Below, piece after piece: positions 1 through 11,982 of a stretch of DNA of 64,000 nt (positions within the stretch are counted from its first letter, which is position 1; each line of letters starts with the position of its first letter). Made by a program: the position numbers and the translations under genes. The notes below the pieces were generated by a model. It had not been told where the DNA came from and did not search any database. It saw nothing but the letters and a program-made list of their open reading frames with translations. This stretch comes from Lycorma delicatula (lineage: Eukaryota; Arthropoda; Insecta; Hemiptera; Fulgoridae), in NCBI RefSeq assembly GCF_047948215.1, contig NC_134456.1, positions 204,054,034 through 204,118,033 of the forward strand, written 5' to 3'.

Positions 1-740
1 TAATTCCAAGAAAAATAAACTCAAACTGGACCAGCTACCTCCACGAACTGTAAGATAAAAGTAAAGATGGAGTGAAAATAAGTAAAATATAAGTGTATAA
101 GATAAAATATGTATGGAGTAAAATTATATATTTTTTTTAAAATATAAACACTGATCAGATAAAGTAATGATAAAATGTGACATTTATGTGGAATTCCTTC
201 TTTACAGTGCCATAAGAAGGAGATAAAAATATGACTATATGATATAATATATGCTATTTTAAGTAAATACTGCAAATTTCTTCAAATATTTCCAATAATT
301 ATCAATGTTCCTCCTTTATAAACTTAGTAGATTTGTAAAATCGATTAATAATGTAGGCATTGCTTAAAGCATTAAAAACACAGTGAATTGTCATATATTA
401 CGTTAAGTGTTCAGAGATAGTTGTTTATATAACTGATGAATAAATAGTTCTGGCGTGTGACCAAAGAATATAATTCTTTTTTTGAGCTCGGACTTCTGTA
501 TATTAGCCCGATAAAAGAAAAAAAGGCTCTGAAAAAGCTTTAAACATAAGAACATTGTCTATTTTTTCTTTTGGAAAAATGAAAGAAAAATGATCGAACG
601 ATTACGCGAAATTAGAACAAATTTTTGATTAGATGTCGTTGAACGTTGATGAGGGAAATACTCCACTCTTAACCCATATCTACAAAAAATACATAAATAA
701 AATAATAGTAAATAAATAGATGTAAAAAAAATAATCAACA
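1..740. other. AT-rich non-coding stretch
   Basis: I see no gene here. The sequence is AT-rich with short homopolymer runs, and the few open frames are short and rich in Phe, Ile, Tyr and Lys, as expected from base composition alone. Confidence 0.6.
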
Positions 741-741
741 A

Positions 742-830
742 CTTCCGGGGAAGAGCGGTACGGTTTTCATCTTTCACTGGAGATAATGGGTTCGAATACC
801 GACAGGTCTGGCATGGTATCTTTGACAGCT
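742..830 (+). repeat. Degenerate SINE-A-like remnant
   Basis: A B-box-like GGGTTCGAATACC near position 788 is followed by a 'ctggcatggtatc' stretch that resembles the SINE-A segment after its B box (CAGGCATGGCATTTT). The 5' half is barely recognisable. It could be chance similarity. Confidence 0.3.
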
Positions 831-2620
831 AACAATTTTCCAGTCACGTTCGCTTAAACCTGTCATAATGAAGGACATCATATCGTCCTAAATCCCATTC
901 ACCAATCCGTACGAAAAATAAGCGTCAAAAGAAAGTAATAAAAATAATTTACTCCAATATAGCAGATTTGAATTATATCAATGTGAAAGATGGATTGAAT
1001 TAAAAATTACGTTTAAATAAAAAGTACTATACCACACCTTGTACGAATCTAACTTATGATCAACATAACACGCCTGTTATAGATTATAGAAGTTGAAACA
1101 TTTAGTTAAAACCCACAAAAAAAAAACATAATATATCGAAATTCTAATAAATCCAGCAGAAGAAATAGTATAAAATAAAATAGCCCAAGCAAAATTTGAT
1201 TTCAGATATACCGTAATCTAACTGGTTCAAAACTAACTACATAAAAACCTACGCGAAAAAAAATCCTAATTTAAACCACATAACCTCAAAACATGGTGTT
1301 CCATTACAAAACATACGAAATATATATCACGTACGTTAGTAACATTCCCTACTGAAGTCATGTGCACGTGCGGAAATGATGGAAAGAGGAGTTTTCAACT
1401 TCTGTAATCCAAAAACATTAATTTGCTTCCCAATCCATTACGGACGAAAAGAGTTTCCGCTGTGCACATGATTTTCACTTCTTACTCTAGTAAACAGCTT
1501 GGTTCAGCAAATTAAGCAAACGGGGTTTTCTTATTAATATATCATAATATTGGATGTAGTCTTTCCCAGTCACTTCATAAATGATATAAAATAATCATTC
1601 TTTTTTTATTATTATTCTTAACAACTTCATTAGTGAAAATGAAAATAATAATGTTTGATGATTTTCCAAAATATTAAATTAAAAACCATCCTTAATAATA
1701 ATAAATATATAGCCTAAATTTAGCTTCTTTAATGTACAAACATACTTCATAATTGATAAACTACATTAAGTAACCTAATGTAGGTTAAGATGATATTTAA
1801 TAATATAGATTTTTACCCTTTTAAATAATATACCCTTTAAATAATATAGCTGGAAAAAAATAGAATTGGACGTACTAAAAGGGGAAAGAAAATAATTTTT
1901 TTTTTAATTTCGACTTAAGAAATTGAAGACAAATTAAACCACTATCATAAACTTATTTAATTAAGTCAAAATTTGAAGCTCTAAAAAAGCATTATTATTT
2001 TTAGTTTAATCTATTTAACTTAGATTCATTAGTTTAATCTTTTCTTAAAATATGCACATGCCAACAAAAAAAAAACCGCTATTCGTGTGATAAAGATGCA
2101 GGTGGCAAATAATGAAAAGAAATGTAGGAGAAAGATCAGTCTTGATAAAAATAAGAAAAAAATGACATAAAGAAACTGTTATGCTGTACAGTGTGTTAGT
2201 TAACTCTGTATAGCAGTGCGGGATTACTTAATTTTTTTTTACCGTTCATAAACAAAAATTATTTTTCTGAATTCCTTTAAAATATTTTGAGAATTACAGC
2301 AAACAAATATCTAAATAAAATATTTAATTTATCTGTAACAGAAAAATCAATGACGTCATAAAAGAAAATTCAAATCGTCATTGCAGTTATTTCGATTAAA
2401 AATTATCGAACTAGATAGCTAAAAAAACTAAAAATTGGTTTATCCGAGGATCTTTTTCTATAAAAAAAAAACAACCATCGGAATAGGCTTATTTGATGAA
2501 AAGTAAGGATTAATTATAATTAAAATATTTATACGTAATATTAGGATGACAACATTGTTCTCTGAAGTCTTTAAAAACTGAAAAAGGTGTTAAATGAAAA
2601 AGTCTTCTAAAAATGAAGTC
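831..2620. other. AT-rich non-coding stretch
   Basis: No coding region or RNA gene recognised. It contains the short inverted repeat at 1359-1470 and a short imperfect tandem (TACCCTTT..AAATAATATA) near 1815-1850, and otherwise only low-complexity AT-rich DNA. Confidence 0.6.
1359..1470. repeat. Short imperfect inverted repeat
   Basis: CATGTGCACGTGCGGAAA at 1359-1376 faces TTTCCGCTGTGCACATG at 1454-1470. Apart from a GT/CA difference in the middle the arms are complementary, and weaker similarity extends a few bases outward (gaagt). The loop is about 77 bases. This could be a small MITE-like remnant or a cruciform-prone site. Confidence 0.5.
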
Positions 2621-2624
2621 TTTT

Positions 2625-3583
2625 AAAAAAGGGAGTCCAACAAGGATGTTCCCTATCTCCGTTACGTTTTAATCTTTACATAGAACTAGCAGTTAATGAT
2701 TTGAAAAATCCGGAGTAGCAGTGCAAGGTGAAAATATAAATATGCCACCATATGCTAATGATATAGTAATTCTAGCCGAGAGTAAAAACGATTTAGAACA
2801 TTTTTAGCCCAGTTAATGATGTTAAAGAACAATTTAGATCCGGAGTAACAGTGCAAGCTGAAAACACAAAGATGCTACGATTTGCTCATGATTTTCTAGT
2901 CGAGAGTAAAAAAAGATTTAGAAGAAACAATGAATGGAATGAGAGGTAGAAGAATTCCGTTGTTTGGGAAGTAGAATTATTAAAGATAGACAAAGCAGGA
3001 GCGATATAAAATACCGAATAGTTCAAATGAAACAAGCTTTCATTCACAAATATAATTCACTTACATCAAAAAATAATTTAAACGTCAGGAAAACATTTTT
3101 CAAAGCATATGTTTGGAGCGTAGCTTTATATGGAAGTGAAACTTGGACGATCGGAGTACCTGAGAAGAAAAGATTAGAAGCTTTTGAAATGTGGTGCTAT
3201 AGGAGAACGTTAAAAAATCAGATGAATGGATAAAGTGACAAATAAAGATATGTTGCGGCAAACTGATGAAGAAAGAAGCATTTGGGAAAATGTAGTTAAA
3301 AGAAGAGGCAGACCTAAAGGTCACATATTAAGGCATCCTTAATATGCGCTTAATATCGCGCTTTGATATTGGAGGAACAGGTAGGAGAGAAAAATTGTGC
3401 AGACAGGATGCCTTGGCGTTTGGAATATATAAAAAAATTGTTAGGGATGTAGGATGTAGAGGGTATACTGAAATGAAACGACTGGCACTACATAGGAATC
3501 TTGGAGAGCTGCATCAAACCAATCAAATGACGGAAGACAAAGGAAAAGAAAATGAAAAATTTAATATAATACAGAAGCTTTGA
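2625..3583 (+). pseudogene. LINE reverse transcriptase relic (RTE/jockey-like)
   Basis: This is a decayed fragment of a non-LTR retrotransposon polymerase. At 2630-2700 the frame reads GVQQGCSLSPLRFNLYIE, the usual block of LINE reverse transcriptases before the catalytic box. At about 2745-2800 comes YANDIVILAESKNDLE, a degraded F/YADD box. At 3100-3230 it reads LYGSETWTIG then EAFEMWCYRRTL, the conserved C-terminal block of endonuclease-reverse transcriptase LINEs. A last block near 3380-3530 matches the family's tail (GRREKLCRQD, EMKRLALHRNLGEL). Stops and frameshifts separate the blocks and no endonuclease is present, so the copy is 5'-truncated and dead. The YADD region is duplicated in tandem (period about 120-130 bases). 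The exact clade is not certain. Confidence 0.85.
2690..2930 (+). repeat. Tandem duplication of the RT catalytic-box region
   Basis: Two units begin with AGTTAATGAT (2691 and 2811), continue with ATCCGGAGTA (about 2708 and 2838), then 'cagtgcaag', and end with CGAGAGTAAAAA before a GATTTAGAA. One unit reads YANDIVILAES, the other FAHD..VES, so the catalytic box of the LINE was copied and both copies then decayed independently. Confidence 0.65.
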
Positions 3584-3589
3584 GCTAAA

Positions 3590-4525
3590 TTTGTTAATAT
3601 TAACAAACGGTTCAGCAAAATGTTGAATTAGCAGCTGCAACCGTTGAAAATAAAAATACATTTTTGAAAAATGACACGCAGTTACCAAGAAATATTATAC
3701 GTGTGAAAAAAATCTCTGCTACTTTTTCATTCACTGTACAGGTAAACGGGAAATAGTAACTGTAATAACAGTACGTTTATTTCACGAGTTTTTACTTAAA
3801 TTCCATTCTCACAAACGTGCTTATAAACAATTAAAATATAAATAATCATAATCTGTTGTTTGGTACCAAAGTTAAATTAATAAACTACAGAACTAGGTAC
3901 ATCTATTAGAAATACTTTGTCTTTACAAAATATAACACTTCAGTAATTGATTAAAAACAAACATTAAGGAATTTATTATTATTATTATTATTTTAATAGA
4001 ATTTAGCAAAGTATAAAAAAGTATTAAAATAAAAAGTTTTTGTTAAACAAATAAAAAGTTAAGTGAATTAGAGGAAGGAATTTTCAAAAGAAAAGAAAAA
4101 AAAATGTTATACGGAAATCGATGGAAAAATCAAAACGCGATTTTCCGAACTGAAAGAGATTGGAGATTGAAAAGAGACAAACGAGATATTAAATAATTTC
4201 ATTTACTGCTTCTTTAGAATTCTTTTAATTCATTGTTCTAAAATTCCAGTCACTGATACGCCTAACTTTTAATCCGAGTTAAAATTTTCTTTTTTGGTGA
4301 AATAATATTTTTACCTATTGTTTTAACTTATTTTTAGACTGATTGGATGAACTAAAAAACACAATCATGAAAAATAAAAACCTTAAATTATAAGCGCAAT
4401 TACATAAAACCTGTAATTAAAAGAAACAACTTAGCCAGTATCATCGATTTGTAACATTTTTATTCACAATTAATAAGAATAATTTTAATTATTTCTCTCA
4501 AAGTTTAGATAGCTTAAAGCTAGGT
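3590..4525. other. AT-rich non-coding stretch
   Basis: Nothing recognised beyond a short ATT run near 3975-3992. Confidence 0.55.
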
Positions 4526-4529
4526 GCGC

Positions 4530-4660
4530 AGTACTTCTGCCTGAGGTGTCTGAAGCAACATTAGCAGTGCTAATAGTACAATGAAGAGGATAATGTACCG
4601 ACATAGGATGTTGTAGGTGTCAAGAAGCCAGTCACCGGTTTAGTTACCTACTTCCATACG
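4530..4660 (+). repeat. Repeat F, copy 1
   Basis: The stretch GGTGTCTGAAGCA, a short gap, then TGCTAATAGTACA (about 4536-4580) recurs in inverse orientation at 22435-22535. The shared region is about 100 bases and clearly diverged. The family is unknown to me; the compact GC-richer character is compatible with a short non-autonomous element. Confidence 0.5.
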
Positions 4661-5068
4661 GATAGAAATGAATTGAGAAAATGTCTAAAAAACATTCACA
4701 TTTTCATTTTTATTTAAAATTTCAGTAACCAAAATAACTATCCTCTAAAACCCATAATAAATATTAAATTAAAAACAATACGCTATTAATAACTTCACAT
4801 CTATAATTTTATTAATGAGATTATTCCTTGATTATTTAATTTTTATTTATATTACAGACGTAAACGCAGTAATGTCATTAGTACCAGACTTGGAGGAAGT
4901 ATTATGATCTTACAACTTAACAATATTGTTCTACATTATTTCGCTTACGTATAGTGTAATAATAACAAACAGATGTAAATCTACACGCCGACAAAGGGGA
5001 ATGACATTAAAGAGAAAAGGAAGGACATAGCCATGACACTGAAAATGGTATAAAAATTGAATCTAAAA

Positions 5069-5403
5069 AATCTGATATGGACTACACATGAGTTCCTTGT
5101 ACGCCTATTAATAAATTACATTTACACATCTTTTTAAAATGAAACGTTCATAAAATTTTATTTCATTAAAAGCTTCTGATATTTTTTCCTATATTTTTTG
5201 TTATTATTGAATTATTATACATCGTAAATTTTTTTTACAATGGGAGGCTAATAATTGTTGATAAATCAATATATTTAAATTTAAAAAAAGGTGACGAAGT
5301 CTGATTCGAACCTATGTGCCTTTCCCTAAGATCCAAATATTCCATTAATTAAAATTTTATTTGGCTATAACTCTGAAACCAATGAAAATAAGTACCTCTT
5401 ATA
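5069..5403 (-). repeat. Repeat P, 3' part, interrupted by a mariner
   Basis: Read on the minus strand this matches the last ~335 bases of the family seen at 31745-32370 and 43834-44426. It includes AGTTATAGCCAAATAAAATT, the B-box-like GGTTCGAATC (5303-5312) and the tail that ends near 'cacat'. The match stops abruptly at the TA before 5404, where the mariner-like element begins; the expected continuation would be the sequence before the match in intact copies. The rest of P is not found beyond the transposon. Confidence 0.8.
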
Positions 5404-6541
5404 CAGAGTGTCCCATACAAAACGCAACCCATCAATCACTCATCCATGAAATTTCAAAAGTCAAGCTTACTCCCCTACTCAATACTGAAATGGACTCGTC
5501 CAACATCTGAACATCGCGGCGACGCAGTAGAACACTACCGATAGTAACAACAATGCAATCATAACGTTCAGTGTATTGCTAGAGACAAGATGGTGTTTTC
5601 GCTAGATGAACGTGTTTTATTGTTGAGTCGTACTTCTGTATCAGTGGTTGCAGTGCAAGATTTGTTTCGCCATAAGTACCCAGATAAACCAGCTCCTAAC
5701 AAAACATCAGTATTAAGGTTAGTTGCAAATTTAGAGAGACTGGTTCTGTTAATAACAAGGAACACAAAAGATCTGCGTCAGTGTTGAATACAGATACAGT
5801 CACTGAAATCAAAGACCGATTACTCGCCTCACCAAATAAATCGATCAGACGTTTGTCTGCTGAAATTAATTTGTCTAAATCAACTGTTCATCGGGCGACC
5901 AAACAATTACAATTACGACCTTATCGCATTCAACCGGTTCATCAACTTCTTGAGCCCGACAAAGAAAAACGGCTACAATATTGTCAACGCTTCCGTCGAT
6001 TTCTGCGTGAGGGAATTAATGTTATGGATTCGTTATTTTTCACAGATGCAGCACGGTTTCATTTGGATGGCTACGTAAACAGCCAAAACAGTAGAATTTG
6101 GAGTGCTGAAAATCCCCACGTTTATCACGAAAAACAATTACACCCGCAGAAGTTGGGCGTGTGGTGCGCGATATCGCGGAAGAAAATAATCGGTCCTATT
6201 TTTTTCGAGTCCACCATTAATGCAAAACGATATCAGGATATTTTATTTCAGTTTATTGCACTCTTGGAAGAGGAAGACAGACACTGCTGGCTACAACATG
6301 ACGGTGCGACATCGCACTACGCAAGTTCAACTTCTGATTTTGTTGAGGAATTCTTTGGTAATCGTGTTATGGGTTGAGGCTTGTGGCAACCAAGATCTCC
6401 AGATTTGACTGCGGCGGATTTTTTTCTATGGGGTTACTTTAAAGAAAAAGCCTACAGCAACAAACCTTGAAAAAAGTTGCAAGAAACGCTGTAAAAAGAA
6501 TTGAAGCTTGTATTCAAGAAGATGGCGGCCACTTCCAATAA
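5404..6541 (+). mobile_element. Tc1/mariner-like transposon, 3' end missing
   Basis: The left end CAGAGTGTCCCATACAAAAC starts directly after a TA dinucleotide, the target of this superfamily, and looks like a terminal inverted repeat. A degenerate transposase gene follows. I could not find the matching inverted repeat after the transposase stop at 6541, so the right end is deleted or diverged. The element sits in a copy of repeat P. Confidence 0.8.
5590..6541 (+). pseudogene. Mariner-like DDD transposase, inactivated
   Basis: The product would cut and paste its own element by binding the terminal inverted repeats. The frame opens with ATG at 5590 (MVFSLDERVLLL). After a frameshift near 5735-5745 it continues through a helix-turn-helix (SIRRLSAEINLSKSTVHRAT) and the linker HPQKLGVWCAI to the DDE/D domain: FFTDAARFHLDGY (first Asp, about 6045), WLQHDGATSHY (second, about 6300) and PRSPDLTAADFFLWG (third, about 6400). 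Thirty-three residues lie between the second and third Asp, close to the DD34D pattern of mariners. An in-frame TGA at 6375 (probably CGA to TGA), another at about 6468, and a second frameshift near 6490 kill the gene. The tail EACIQEDGGHFQ and a TAA at 6539-6541 close it. Confidence 0.9.
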
Positions 6542-6544
6542 TAA

Positions 6545-9500
6545 AAATTATATTTACATTTACACATGCCTTTTTATTATTTCAATACCTACCAATATAA
6601 TGGTATTTTGTAATATAAGCGCTATTTTGGTTTCAACTAAAGGGAGTATATCTTCCCCAATCGATGTCTTTATCTACGTATATTTTGACTTTTGTCAGCT
6701 ATCTAATGCGGCATATCTTTTAAACCATTTTTTCGGTTTACGTAATTCTTCTTTTCAAAAAACATATCTAATATAATAAACTTAAACAGTTTGGTGATAA
6801 TTATTCGTATAATATTTTCCTGGAACTCTTATAATTTATGAAATTTACTCGTAAATCTCGAAAATGGATGGAATAAAATAACATTTTTTAATGGAAAAAA
6901 ACGTTTTAACAATGAATAAATAAAATCGCCCCTGCCGTATCCTCAGTTTGATTGATTTTTAGTAACTAAATTTATTTTTAAATATTTTTTCATGCTACGG
7001 AATTTTTCATACCATTACATAACAAATATTTAATAATTTTAATATTTAAATTACATATTTCTTATAAATCATACCTGTTTACTTTCCTTTATATCCATCC
7101 TGAAAAGGCGTAAAATAAAGCTATGTTTCTGAAGAAAAAAGTGGTCTTTTTTTTACAGGAATCTCTAATAACAGATTTCTCAACCTCACCGTATCAAGAA
7201 TGATACAGTTTTAGCGGTTTTCAAGCTACATGACAAACGCATGATAGTTTTCAAAATACCACAATTTATTAAAATAAAACTGCAAATTGTTTGATTTTTT
7301 TTGTTTAGCACTACAATGTTAATGAAGACCGACTATATTACAAAAAGGATATAATATAAAAGATAATTTTTGATTTTGAAAAACAAAGATATTTTTGTAG
7401 GTATTTAATTTTTATGCGTACAAACCTGAATATAATTAAGTGATATAATTTAAGATTTTAATTACACATGTCTCTTTTTTAATAAAAGATATAAGGGTAA
7501 TGAAAAAGCGAACATGTAAGCATAGCGAATTTCATTCATTCATTAACGAACTGAATAATTATTTATGAACACTCTCTTAGGCTTTTTATAAAATTAGAAT
7601 TTATCAAACTAAAATTTTTAAAAAGACACTAAATACTGGCGTAGAAATGTTATTGTTTACAAAAATAATACAGATTTCATAATTTTTTCAAATGATTGCT
7701 GTAGCAACTAATTATCTATTGTTAAACGGAATATTAAATTATGTGTACACTAGACATTTCCATTTTATTCAGCTTATGACACAAATACGGTCATAAATTA
7801 CAAAAATTTAGATTAAAATTTTGAACGAATAAATGAAAGTTTATACCGATTACTATTTTTATCTCATTAAAAGTTTTATCAACCACTGAGAATTTTATTA
7901 TTCTGAGAGACTACTGAAACAAAAAAATCCCACCAAACAAAATTGGAATTTCTATATTACTGTATTTCTACTTACTCTATATTTCTATATTTTACTGTTC
8001 TAACCAAAACCTACAATTTCTTTTTATGTAAGGCATAATTCATTTTTAAATGTTTATCCTAAAGACAGGAGATACATTTTTAATTTTCCGTTTAAATATT
8101 TTTTTTTATATAATTTTCTTTCTAATCTAAAATATGTAAGAAAAAGAGATTTGTAAGGGTAAAAATTTACTTTCACATTATAATTGGAAAAGAGATTATT
8201 TTTAAGCTCTATAAAAACGCTGGAAGTGAAAATTTCAGTTCTTTACGTATTTATTAAAAATTAAGCTAAAATTATTTATATTAATATAAAATAATAATCC
8301 TCACTGTAACGGAAATACAAATTCATAAACGAACTAATTCTAAAATTCAATAGAAGAGACACAATCATAAATCATACACTCATTTTCAGCTAATTTACTT
8401 AATAATGATTTACCAACTTAAAATATTATTTTAACGATGACACATTCCACGTAATAACTAGGTACCAATCATTAAAATAACTGTTTATATAATAAATAAT
8501 ATTTATTTAATTACAACCGATAATCAAATCAACTAATTGCCAAAAATAAACAAATCTAATAACAATAATGATTCACAGCTAGAAAATTCAACGAACTATT
8601 AAATTAATATCACAGAATATAGGTACACATAATTTTTCATTAGAGTTCAATCTAGTCGTAAAATACCCGAAGACTATTCAAAGCAATATAAAGAAAGTAT
8701 ATTCACTACTATAAAGATTTTACGGTGCAAGAATGATAAGAGTGGGATATTTTTACACTGTGAAGAGACTAGCAGCAAGTGGAAAAAACAACACAAAATA
8801 AACAGTAATAACCTTGTAATGCCACACCCAGATTGACTAACATAAACTACATTGGCCAAAAGCCCGACTATTTCAATAGCTAAAAGAATGAAATGGAATG
8901 AAAGAATCCAATTATTTTACTTCCCTTAATAATCTCCAGGGAAAAAATATAGAATTTTTATAATAATCTTAGTACGCAATATTCAATTAAACAACGTATA
9001 ATTAATACATTAATAATACGATTATGTAATCCATAAAAAGAAAAATTAGAGATACAAAACAAAACTGCTTACATTTATTTATTTTTTTAAGGATTTTTTA
9101 TTCTTGAAACAATGAAAATGGTTGATCTATAGAAAAATCTCCATTTTCCCCACTGTATAATGAATTTCTTGGATTGTAATTTGTAAACAAATTGTGAGGA
9201 AGGCGGTAAAGCTGTTACCATTAATATGCTGATAGTTCAACATCTGGGACGTCTCAAGAAATAACATTATCGAAAGTTAAATACGTAAGTATCCTAGCTG
9301 TACGTAATTAAATAAAATCCCAAGAAGAGCCACATTTAATAAACCGGTTGATTTAGATCTCCGAAAATAAATAACACTAAGACAAGTTAACTATCGCTGT
9401 TAAAAGTTTCTATGATCACAGCATGCCAGTTGAATTTTTTTAAAAATTTGTTTACATTACCTATTCCGGTTATTAAAATGATGTGACGCATGTTAAGTCT

Positions 9501-9895
9501 TTGAGATTCGAATACAACAAGACGTTGTTGCCATTTGAAAAACAAATTTAATTCGACATATATTCAGTTCCTGTGGTGAATAATTTGTGACATAACTTCT
9601 AAGACTGAATTTCGTCTATAATCAGTGAGCTTGCCATGTTGAACAGTATATTTAGCTTACCTAGGTAATCACATCAGAACTCGATTTTCTAATAAGACTT
9701 GCATACATATTATTCCCGAGAATGGGTATGCTATCTGAATATAGATATGCAATGAGGAGTCAACCAATATTCTAAACTTCAATGTTAAGAACCATCAATG
9801 TTAATGCCTACTTTTCGTAGTCGTATTTTAGTGGAGATTAACAATAAATCAAAGGTTAAAAATTTAAATAAATTTGGTTTATTAGTATTATATTA
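6545..9895. other. Long AT-rich non-coding stretch
   Basis: I recognise no gene, RNA or repeat family in these 3.3 kb. It could be intergenic or intronic. Confidence 0.5.
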
Positions 9896-9899
9896 GTAC

Positions 9900-10230
9900 T
9901 AGCTCTGATACGCTCCAGCTGTAGACAAACATATTCCTTTTCGTTTTCCTTCCGTTACCTTATATCTCGGGCAAGGAGTCAAGATAGAGATATGAAAATC
10001 GGAAATGTTATAAAACGTGTAATCTATTATTTTTACTTCGAAAAACGGTATTAGGTCTTCATTCAAGAGAACAAATTCAAAACTTCACCTAAAAGAGGAC
10101 TAGACCCACGATCTATCGCTTAAAACCTTCCCTGGAATAATACGAATGTATCCTGAAAATTTGAAAGGAATAGGTCGGTTAGTTCTCGTGTGATGCTGTT
10201 GCATACGGACAGAACCGCTACAAACTTTCG
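9900..10230 (+). repeat. Possible old transposon remnant
   Basis: The text TCCTGAAAATTTGAAAGGAA followed by 'taggtcggttagttctcg' and 'gcatacggacag' resembles a phrase that recurs in insect transposons near their ends. GC content is above the surroundings. I cannot assign a family. Confidence 0.3.
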
Positions 10231-10234
10231 TATT

Positions 10235-11980
10235 TATATTATTAATTTATTAACAAGGGAAAAAATTTCAACCAATTTGTTACTTCACTCCTTTTTGAAT
10301 TTCATTAATTACATACTATTATTTTATTAAATATAGTCAAGCAAATAAATAATCTTTTGCAAAACAAGATCTAAGAGGTTTTTAAAAACACAGATAGTTA
10401 ACTCTTTGCATAACATTAATACTGTAAATGAAGAATGTTTTAAAATAAAATAAAGTAAATTATTTAATCTGAACTTTTCATTTTTTGAGGGTCAACACTT
10501 TCATATCTACATCCATTTTGCCTACAACTGTTACTAAGGTAATTCAAGGAAGAAAATAAAATGTGACACATTTTAAACGTGAAAAAATATTTTGTAAACT
10601 TAGAACACGGCTTTTTAAATTGTATGCCGTACACTAGCGAACTATTTTATACAAAATCAAAAGAAAACTATTTTATGAAATAAGGTCACGTTCTCTCTTT
10701 CTGTTTGAGTTTCACACATTTTCATGATTAGCAAGCAGGGCTGTACGAACGAAATGAGAGACTACAATTAATTTCAGTTGTGAAACAAACGTTTCTTCAG
10801 TTTATGTACCAAATTAGAAACAATTTTTTGTATCGTATTTCATATTACACGTTCTCCAGTTGCAACCTGTTCTTAGATTATGGGAAATAAAAATTGATTC
10901 CGTTTGATTGCAACCAGCTCCGAATACAAATATTCACACAAAATGCACATTTAAACCAATCGACTAATCTCTCTACTAGTAAAAATAAATAAAAAAACTA
11001 TTTAAATAATTCAAAGAACTTTAAAAGTGAATAAACTTTAGTTGAAAGTAGCTTCATTTAAGTTAAAGAAAAAGTCTATGAAATATAAACAAACAACTGT
11101 TGTCCAAAGAAGAAAAAGGTAAATAAATAAAAAACAACTACAACAAACAATCGCAAAACTAACGACGAAGTCTCAAGTATCCTCTTGTTATTTTTTTAGT
11201 TATAATTTTTATCTTCAAGAACTACCTTTTTATACAAACTTATATGCACTTGTAATACTTTAAAGTTGTTTACAAATTCAAAGTTAAAAAAAAAACAAAC
11301 ATTAAAAAGGTTGAAAAAATATTTAATAATTTGTAAAAGTCATACTGTTTTTTTCAACACAAGTAAATAGAAACATATGATTAGAAGAAATAAACAATTG
11401 TAATGAAAGACAAAGTATAAAATGCTAACACCAAACAATTTAGGACATAGGATAAGGCAAATACGGTGTATAATCAGAATTTTTAAAAACAATACAAAAT
11501 AAAAATACAAAGGAATAAAATAGAAATCTATATTATTAAATTTAAATATTTCATAACATATTAATGTAAATATTTAACAATAATATATGTTATGATAAAA
11601 ATAAAATCACTTTTTTTAAAAATAATATCCATCTATTTAAAGTATAACACATTAACTGCATTAACAAAATTCATGTATACATTATTTCTGAAGTTCAAAA
11701 AACAAGACGCTTAAGTTCTCGATAAACACCCCTCCTTTTGAGTTTTTCGAGCGGTCATTTGATAAGTACATAATCCATTATTCGGCCCTTAGGCAGAGTC
11801 GCCTTCACAACATAAAGTAGTCAGTAAGCAACGTCCTATATTAGTACAAATACAGTGAGTGTCAGGCTACACCCATATCAATCACTGATGAGGAAAATAT
11901 GTTGATAATAGAAAGGTGTTTTAAGGCCGCTTTCAAATATCGATGGCTTACTCTTACTAGCATTCTGAACGGAACTACAC
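10235..11980. other. AT-rich non-coding stretch
   Basis: No gene recognised. The last 280 bases (from about 11700) are less AT-rich but contain no convincing open frame or splice pattern. Confidence 0.5.
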
Positions 11981-11982
11981 AA

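Noticed and set aside
5781..6377. A complete 198-residue gene starting at GTG 5781
   Set aside because: GTG is not a usual start in animals. The frame is the middle of the mariner transposase; its true N-terminus is at 5590 in another frame and its C-terminus lies beyond the stop.
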